Shown here piece after piece: positions 41,211 through 45,711 of a stretch of DNA of 45,711 bases. The position numbers and the translations under genes are program-made. The stretch's first letter is position 1; each line of letters begins with the position of its first letter. The stretch spans positions 1 through 45,711 of the forward strand of contig JBPOJA010000022.1 in the NCBI GenBank assembly GCA_052034085.1, given 5' to 3'. The notes under the pieces are model-generated. The model made no database searches. It worked only from the letters and a program-made list of their open reading frames with translations, and was not told the DNA's origin. The stretch is from UBA1426 sp052034085. GTDB taxonomy: Bacteria; Bacillota; Clostridia; Peptostreptococcales; Anaerovoracaceae.

Positions 41211-42869
41211 GTGCTTAGAGATTTTACCATAGATTTAAAACGAGAATTTAAAGGCTATAACGGTTCAAAATTTTCAAAGGATTTAATGGCCGGGCTTACT
41301 GTGGCAGCAGTTGCGTTGCCTCTGGCCCTGGCCTTTGGTGTAGGTTCCGGTGCCACCGCCGCCTCCGGCCTCATAACTGCCATCATTGCCGGAGTCGTCA
41401 TAGGTGCCCTATCCGGTGCATCTTTCCAAATCTCCGGTCCCACCGGAGCCATGACAGCCATTTTGATAATGCTGGTCCAAAAACATGGCCTTAACGACAT
41501 CTTCATTGCCACATTCATGGCCGGCATTATACTTGTTCTGGCCGGAATATTCAAAATGGGCCGCATAATTTATTTCATCCCTTCATCAGTTATAACCGGC
41601 TTCACATCAGGCATTGCACTGATTATTGCACTTGGTCAACTGGACAACCTCTTTGGTGTAACCTCCCGCGGGAACCTTGCCATAGCCAAATTCTTTTCAT
41701 ATTTTACGGATGGTTTCAATCCCCATTTGCCTACCATGGCAATTGGTTTTTTTGTAATTATTGTAATGATAATCTGGCCCAGAAAATGGAACTCAGTTTT
41801 CCCTTCCTCACTGGCCAGCCTCATTCTGGTTCTTATACTGAACAGCTTTTTGAAACTTGATGTGGCCCTGGTTGGCGAAATCCCCAAGACCTTATTTTTG
41901 GCAGACCGCTTATCTTTTGCCGCAATTAATATAAATGAATTCAGCCAGTTCTTTGTGCCGGCCTTAAGCATAGCGGCTCTTGCAATGATAGAAAGTCTGC
42001 TCTGCGGTGCCGCCGCTGGAAAACTCAAAAAAGAAAAATTAAAGGGTGACCGGGAACTGGTGGCTCAGGGTATAGGAAATCTGATAATTCCTTTCTTTGG
42101 CGGAGTCCCGGCCACTGCCGCAATTGCCAGAACCAGCGTAGTGATAAAATCCGGTGGCGAAACCCGAATAGCGGGCATAATTCACGCAGTCATACTGCTT
42201 TTATCGATGTTTCTTCTGGCACCGATAATGTCGGCGATTCCCCTCTCAGCCCTGGCAGGAGTGCTCATCATTACTGCCTGGCGCATGAACGACTGGGAAA
42301 ATATTCACTATATTTTCGGCTACAGGTTTAAGTCCGGAATTGCCAAATTCGCCATTACCATGGGAGCCACCGTGGTTCTGGATCTTACTCAGGCAATCAT
42401 TGTAGGTGTGGTTTTTTCGGCACTTCTTATAGTGGTCAGACTTATTGACATAGACATAACAATAAGCGAAGTTGAAAATAAGAGACTGGAGGAAATCGGC
42501 ATCAACATTCCCACTGTACCCGAACACATAAGGGTCGCCTACCTTACTGGAACAATATTTTTTGCAGCTGTGGAGAAACTGAAATCCCAGCTGTCACGGC
42601 TGGAGAATACTTCAATCCTTATTCTTTCCATGAGGGGCGTGCCTGTCCTTGATCTTTCCGGTCTCCAGGCTCTTACAGAGTTGACGCTTAATCTGCAGGA
42701 AGCCGGCACCATGGTGCTTCTTACCAGCGTTCAGCCAAAAGTTCTTGATAAAATAAAAAAAGGCGGCCTTCTGACAATAATCGGGGAAGATAATGTCTTC
42801 AGCAGCGCAGAACATGCAATAGTGCATGCGTTTGAACTGGAGGCGGGAGGGGCAAAACAGGGGGTGTAA
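41211..42869 (+). CDS. SulP/SLC26-family anion transporter with STAS domain
   Basis: A 552-residue membrane transporter. About twelve to fourteen spans carry SulP motifs (KDLMAGLTVAAVALPLALAF near the start, QISGPTGAMTAILI, GTIIYF-like segments), and the C-terminal STAS domain (about 440-545) has VPVLDLSGLQALTELTLNL. Family members move sulfate, bicarbonate, dicarboxylates or other anions, and the STAS domain regulates them. The GTG at 41211 has GGAGGGGG upstream; an in-frame TTG at 41178 is less likely. There is no adjacent sulfate-assimilation or carbonic anhydrase gene to suggest a substrate. Confidence 0.93.
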   Translation: MLRDFTIDLKREFKGYNGSKFSKDLMAGLTVAAVALPLALAFGVGSGATAASGLITAIIAGVVIGALSGASFQISGPTGAMTAILIMLVQKHGLNDIFIATFMAGIILVLAGIFKMGRIIYFIPSSVITGFTSGIALIIALGQLDNLFGVTSRGNLAIAKFFSYFTDGFNPHLPTMAIGFFVIIVMIIWPRKWNSVFPSSLASLILVLILNSFLKLDVALVGEIPKTLFLADRLSFAAININEFSQFFVPALSIAALAMIESLLCGAAAGKLKKEKLKGDRELVAQGIGNLIIPFFGGVPATAAIARTSVVIKSGGETRIAGIIHAVILLLSMFLLAPIMSAIPLSALAGVLIITAWRMNDWENIHYIFGYRFKSGIAKFAITMGATVVLDLTQAIIVGVVFSALLIVVRLIDIDITISEVENKRLEEIGINIPTVPEHIRVAYLTGTIFFAAVEKLKSQLSRLENTSILILSMRGVPVLDLSGLQALTELTLNLQEAGTMVLLTSVQPKVLDKIKKGGLLTIIGEDNVFSSAEHAIVHAFELEAGGAKQGV

Positions 42870-42876
42870 TGCCCCC
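42860..42876 (+). terminator. Short GC hairpin over the SulP stop codon
   Basis: GGGGG (42860-42864) pairs with CCCCC (42872-42876) around the TAA stop codon. There is no T-run, so this is weak evidence for a terminator. Confidence 0.3.
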
Positions 42877-42955
42877 GTCACCGCATCCACCGTCTGAGGA
42901 GATGGAAATCTCGGAGTTTGCATTCTTTATGCTATCAATATTACAAAATTATGCG

Positions 42956-42961
42956 TATAAT
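42956..42961 (+). promoter_or_regulatory. -10 element upstream of the kynureninase gene
   Basis: A perfect TATAAT about 77 bases before the ATG. The -35 region is poor, and the large palindrome downstream fits a repressed promoter. Confidence 0.4.
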
Positions 42962-42995
42962 GTGAATAATAATAGGTTATTTGTCATTGACATAT

Positions 42996-43020
42996 TTTTT
43001 GTCACGAATCGTGACAAAAA
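42996..43020. promoter_or_regulatory. Perfect palindrome, probable operator of the kynureninase gene
   Basis: Two 12-base arms, TTTTTGTCACGA and TCGTGACAAAAA, are separated by one base. The palindrome sits between the -10 and the ribosome site (43023-43030) of the kynureninase gene. The symmetry suits a dimeric repressor; a stable RNA hairpin directly before the ribosome site is an alternative. I cannot assign the regulator family. Confidence 0.7.
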
Positions 43021-43037
43021 TAAAGGAGGATAAAGTA

Positions 43038-44327
43038 ATGTACACATCAAGAACCTTCGAAGGAAGCCCGGAATTTGCGCAAAGAATGGATGCACGGGAT
43101 GAGCTTGCAAAATTCAGAAGCAGATTCTATATCAATCCCGGAGAAATTTTTATGGATGGCAATTCTCTGGGCCTTTGCTCCAAGGATGCGGAAAAAGCCT
43201 TGTTGGAAATGCTTGAAGTCTGGAAAAAAGAAACTATAAACATCTGGGGCGTAGACAATGCAAAGTATTTAAACTATTCTGCCTACCTGGCGGAAAAAAT
43301 GGCTTTTCTGGTAAAAGCCAAACCTGAAGAGATTGCTATAGTAAATTCCACCACCGTAAATATCCATCAGCTGATTTCAACTTTTTATAATCCCACGAAA
43401 GAAAGATATAAAATTTTGATAGATGACCTTAACTTTCCCACCGACAGGTATGCCATTGAAAGCCATGTTAAACTCAGAGGCTATACAGTGGAGGAAGCAG
43501 TAAAAGTTGTTGAATCAGAAGATGGCGTGCTGATGGACAATGACAAAATAATCGAGGCAATGACAGATGATGTTGCTCTCGTCTTCCTGCCTTCAGCTCT
43601 GTACAGAAGCGCCCAGATTTTAGATATGGAGCGCATTACGGAGGCCGCCAAATCAAGAGGAATCCTTATCGGCTGGGATCTCTGCCATTCCATAGGAGCC
43701 TATCCTCACGACTTTTCAAAATTGCAACCTGACTTTGCTGTATGGTGCAACTATAAATATCTGGCAGCAGGGCCGGGAGCAAATGCAGCACTTTATGTTA
43801 ATGAAAAGCATTTCGATAAAGAGGTGGGCATGCACGGCTGGTTCGGAAACAAACTCAGTTCGCAGTTTAAGCTCAGCCAGAAATTCGATCAGGCAAGAGG
43901 GGCAAGAGCATTCCAGATGGGTTCTCCGAGCCTTTTCTCCATGGCCCCCATATCGGGAGTTCTGGATATTTATAAAGAAGCCGGCATTGAAAACATTCGT
44001 GCGAAATCCCTGCACCTGTCAGCCTACTTAATGTACTTGATTGAAAACCGCCTTTACAAATATGGCTTTGGCATCGGAAACCCGAGAAACGACAATGAAA
44101 GAGGCGGCCATGTATGCCTGACACATGACGATGCATTCAGGATAGCGGCTGCTTTGCGGGACGAAGGCGTAATCCCCGATTTCAGGGAACCAAACGTTAT
44201 CCGCCTGGCCACAGTGGCTCTTTATGTTTCCTATGAGGACGTCTATCATCTGATAGACATAATTGAGGACCTGTATGTGAATAAAAAGCATGAAAAATAC
44301 AGCAACGAACGGACAGTTGTAGTATGA
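43038..44327 (+). CDS. kynU: Kynureninase-family PLP enzyme
   Basis: A 429-residue fold-type I PLP enzyme. Kynureninase hydrolyses L-kynurenine (or 3-hydroxykynurenine) to anthranilate and alanine. Family blocks are MDGNSLGL (39-46), NSTTVNIHQL near 103, NFPTDRYA (132-139), SALYRSAQILDMERIT (186-201), the cofactor Asp214/His217 in GWDLCHSIG, and the PLP lysine Lys240 in WCNYKYLAAGPG. The length fits the family. The ATG at 43038 follows AAAGGAGGATAAAG. There is no neighbouring tryptophan dioxygenase, formamidase or anthranilate gene, so substrate supply must come from outside or the enzyme acts on a related compound. Its stop codon lies at the start of a short repeat. Confidence 0.9.
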   Translation: MYTSRTFEGSPEFAQRMDARDELAKFRSRFYINPGEIFMDGNSLGLCSKDAEKALLEMLEVWKKETINIWGVDNAKYLNYSAYLAEKMAFLVKAKPEEIAIVNSTTVNIHQLISTFYNPTKERYKILIDDLNFPTDRYAIESHVKLRGYTVEEAVKVVESEDGVLMDNDKIIEAMTDDVALVFLPSALYRSAQILDMERITEAAKSRGILIGWDLCHSIGAYPHDFSKLQPDFAVWCNYKYLAAGPGANAALYVNEKHFDKEVGMHGWFGNKLSSQFKLSQKFDQARGARAFQMGSPSLFSMAPISGVLDIYKEAGIENIRAKSLHLSAYLMYLIENRLYKYGFGIGNPRNDNERGGHVCLTHDDAFRIAAALRDEGVIPDFREPNVIRLATVALYVSYEDVYHLIDIIEDLYVNKKHEKYSNERTVVV

Positions 44328-44338
44328 CAGGGGGACAT
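44324..44338. repeat. Partial copy (R0) of the ATGACAGGGGGACA repeat
   Basis: Matches the first 14-15 bases of the full repeat and overlaps the kynureninase stop codon (TGA at 44325-44327). It lacks the GCCC-TTTT half. Confidence 0.8.
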
Positions 44339-44341
44339 GGT

Positions 44342-44367
44342 ATGACAGGGGGACAGCCCTTTTGACA
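44342..44367. repeat. Full copy R1 of a 26-bp repeat with core GGGGGACAGCCC
   Basis: Identical to R2 and R3. It begins ATGACAG and ends TTTTGACA. Downstream of it lies a relic of a traX-type 3' end. Confidence 0.92.
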
Positions 44368-44400
44368 TCCACGCTTTACATATTAATAAAAATCAAACAT
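44368..44400 (-). pseudogene. 33-bp relic of a second traX 3' end
   Basis: Reads on the minus strand as the last codons LIFINM and stop, the same ending as the intact TraX gene. It differs from 44454-44486 at 6 of 33 positions, all transitions and mostly at third codon positions. It lies between repeat copies R1 and R2. Confidence 0.65.
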
Positions 44401-44426
44401 ATGACAGGGGGACAGCCCTTTTGACA
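44401..44426. repeat. Full copy R2 of the 26-bp repeat
   Basis: Identical to R1 and R3 and separated from R3 by one base. Confidence 0.92.
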
Positions 44427-44427
44427 T

Positions 44428-44453
44428 ATGACAGGGGGACAGCCCTTTTGACA
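44428..44453. repeat. Full copy R3 of the 26-bp repeat
   Basis: Identical to R1 and R2. It lies eight bases beyond the stop codon of the intact traX-like gene. Confidence 0.92.
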
Positions 44454-44461
44454 CCCACGCT

Positions 44462-45217
44462 TTACATGTTAATAAAGATTAAATACAATACCAGCATGTG
44501 CACAGGATAAAAGATGTACATGCTGTATTTGAATATTTTACCGCCCCTGCCCTTTTGACCATTGTAAAGGTGGATAGGTATTAGAGCTAAGAGGGCAAAA
44601 CCCTGAGTCTGGAATTCAAAAGTCCTGCCGAAAATCTCAATGGGTACAAACATACCGTCAAAAAAATAAATATTCAGAATGAACATCCCTGCCAGCTGAG
44701 CCAGCCAGGCAAAAGGAAAGCCTCTGAACAAATAGAAAAGAATTACGGTCATGACTCCCATAGCTCCGTAATCTACAAAACCCACTGCCCCAAGCAGAAC
44801 TGCTCCTGCACTACCGGCCACAGCGATAATTCCGTTTTTAGCTGTCTTGTCAATCTGGAATTTACTAATGGCTTTTATGGCCAGAAGCCCCAAAAGCAGG
44901 GTAAACATCACATTTTGATGGAAAGGATAGATATAGGAGCTTCCATAAAAAAGGTTGAAAGGAATCTCCGATACCAAAGCAAAAACAAATAGTCTTAAGG
45001 AATATTTTTTAAAATCCGAGGTGTGGATAAAACCCTCAGCTATCTGGAATGCAAATATAGGGAAAGCCATCCTTCCCACATTTGTCATCCACTGGTTTCC
45101 CGGAATTACTGTTGCCCACATATGATCCAGCAACATAAAAAACATGGCCAGGAGTTTGAGGGCCTCACGGTTAATAAAGGTAATCTTATTACCGCCCCCT
45201 ATTTTATTTTCTGCCAT
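44462..45217 (-). CDS. TraX-family integral membrane protein
   Basis: A 251-residue membrane protein with about eight spans. It begins with the TraX signature EALKLLAMFFMLLDHMWA (about 17-34) and has GRMAFPIFAFQIAEGFIHTSD near residue 50, as in F-plasmid TraX, which N-acetylates pilin. Chromosomal Firmicute members probably acylate other surface molecules; no pilus genes are present here. The ATG has GGAGGAAGCAG upstream, which lies in the last codons of the cupin gene (14-base overlap), so both are coupled. Short repeats flank the pair. Confidence 0.88.
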   Translation of the reverse strand: MAENKIGGGNKITFINREALKLLAMFFMLLDHMWATVIPGNQWMTNVGRMAFPIFAFQIAEGFIHTSDFKKYSLRLFVFALVSEIPFNLFYGSSYIYPFHQNVMFTLLLGLLAIKAISKFQIDKTAKNGIIAVAGSAGAVLLGAVGFVDYGAMGVMTVILFYLFRGFPFAWLAQLAGMFILNIYFFDGMFVPIEIFGRTFEFQTQGFALLALIPIHLYNGQKGRGGKIFKYSMYIFYPVHMLVLYLIFINM

Positions 45218-45545
45218 CTGCTTCCTCCGCCAGTACTGCTTCCGTCACCAAAGGAATCAGAAAAGAAGTAACCACCATTTCGCTGTCAGAACGCAGGGCA
45301 TGCATAACGCCTGAAGGTACGATGAAAGCTTTCCCCACGGCCAGCTCCTGCTCACTGTCCTCAAAAACTCCGTAACCATTACCTGCGACACAATAAAAAA
45401 CTTCATCAAATTTATCATGTTTGTGCAAAGGTACTTTTTTATTGAAATCTATGTAGTAAACATTGGTGAAAATTTTCTCCTTTATTGCTTCTCTATCAAG
45501 GTCGGCATATTGCAGGTTTTCACCAGAAAAATTCTTAGCTCCCAT
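45204..45545 (-). CDS. Small cupin-domain protein
   Basis: A 113-residue single-domain cupin. The metal-binding first motif is seen as PLHKHDKFDEVFYCVAGNG (two His and a Glu), and the second as FIVPSGVMHAL with the third His. No fused DNA-binding domain is present, so it is either a small isomerase/dioxygenase-type enzyme or a ligand sensor; the reaction cannot be given. The ATG follows AGAGGTATAAAG. It overlaps the traX start and is probably co-transcribed. Confidence 0.88.
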   Translation of the reverse strand: MGAKNFSGENLQYADLDREAIKEKIFTNVYYIDFNKKVPLHKHDKFDEVFYCVAGNGYGVFEDSEQELAVGKAFIVPSGVMHALRSDSEMVVTSFLIPLVTEAVLAEEADGRK

Positions 45546-45688
45546 CTTTATACCTCTTTTCTTACCATTTTTGAACTATCATACATCGTAAAGAAACTTA
45601 CTTCCTCCTTTATATACCCAAATTAATCTGTTATAGCACTTTTGCGAAAAGAGAATTAAAGAATGACAGGTAAGATGACAGTGGGGGC

Positions 45689-45711
45689 ATGACAGTGGGA
45701 CAGCCCTTTTG
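45689..45711. repeat. Copy R4 of the repeat, cut by the window end
   Basis: The sequence ATGACAGTGGGACAGCCC and following TTTTG matches the repeat with a small change (AGTGGG for AGGGGG). Degenerate starts of the same motif are visible at 45663 and 45675. It lies upstream of the cupin gene, so repeats bracket the cupin-traX pair. Confidence 0.8.

Noticed and set aside
1..45711. rRNA, tRNA, CRISPR arrays, prophage or integrative-element modules
   Set aside because: No conserved RNA gene segments, repeat-spacer arrays, integrase or phage structural genes were recognised on reading both strands.

Overview
The window comes from a low-to-moderate GC Gram-positive bacterium, most likely an anaerobic member of the Clostridia. 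The evidence is surface proteins with SLH domains, a copper-amine-oxidase-N/glucosaminidase wall protein, lipoprotein signal peptides, strong AGGAGG ribosome sites with frequent TTG/GTG starts, and VanZ and SPFH/ribbon-helix-helix genes. There is no rRNA, tRNA, CRISPR array or prophage. Most of the window is chromosome-like housekeeping and surface functions, with mobile-element scars at both ends.

Left end (1-2100): the 3' part of an IS3-family insertion sequence abuts an S-layer-type gene on the minus strand. The last codons of that gene lie in the IS terminus, so the IS has cut off its natural 3' end. Region 2680-9255 (plus strand) is a metabolic cluster: a tripartite tricarboxylate-type transporter (tctC, tctB, tctA), a single-subunit molybdenum/tungsten-bis-pterin enzyme resembling acetylene hydratase in size and layout, a RidA enamine deaminase and a MobA cofactor guanylyltransferase. 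Together they look like uptake and conversion of an unidentified carboxylate.

Region 9359-20750: a giant membrane-anchored surface protein, a divergent SPFH/ribbon-helix-helix pair, an SGNH hydrolase, an in-frame remnant of a DUF5131-type gene joined to a HEAT-like gene, a lipoprotein serpin, an agmatinase-family enzyme and a lactonase-like metallo-beta-lactamase protein. Region 20770-31411 (minus strand) is one nearly gapless run of eleven genes. It starts with a dipeptide-type ABC transporter (SBP-B-C-D-F) and continues with a metallophosphoesterase, a cell-wall glucosaminidase, a membrane protein, thiamine pyrophosphokinase, a methyltransferase and a thiamine-binding (DUF77) protein.

Region 31600-42870: VanZ-like protein, SelO, MATE efflux pump, GIY-YIG protein, uracil-DNA-glycosylase-family protein, a macro-domain fusion paired with a vWA protein, a 969-residue SLH surface protein, a small membrane protein and a SulP anion transporter. 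Right end (42870-45711): a kynureninase-family gene preceded by a perfect palindrome, then a TraX-like membrane protein and a cupin. These last two are bracketed by copies of a short repeat, and a 33-bp relic of a second traX 3' end sits between copies.

Best candidates for something undescribed: the transporter/Mo-enzyme/RidA/MobA cluster (its enzyme lacks the Asp essential in acetylene hydratase), the macro-fusion/vWA pair, the SPFH/RHH unit with an inverted repeat inside its promoter, and the repeat-bounded traX-cupin segment.
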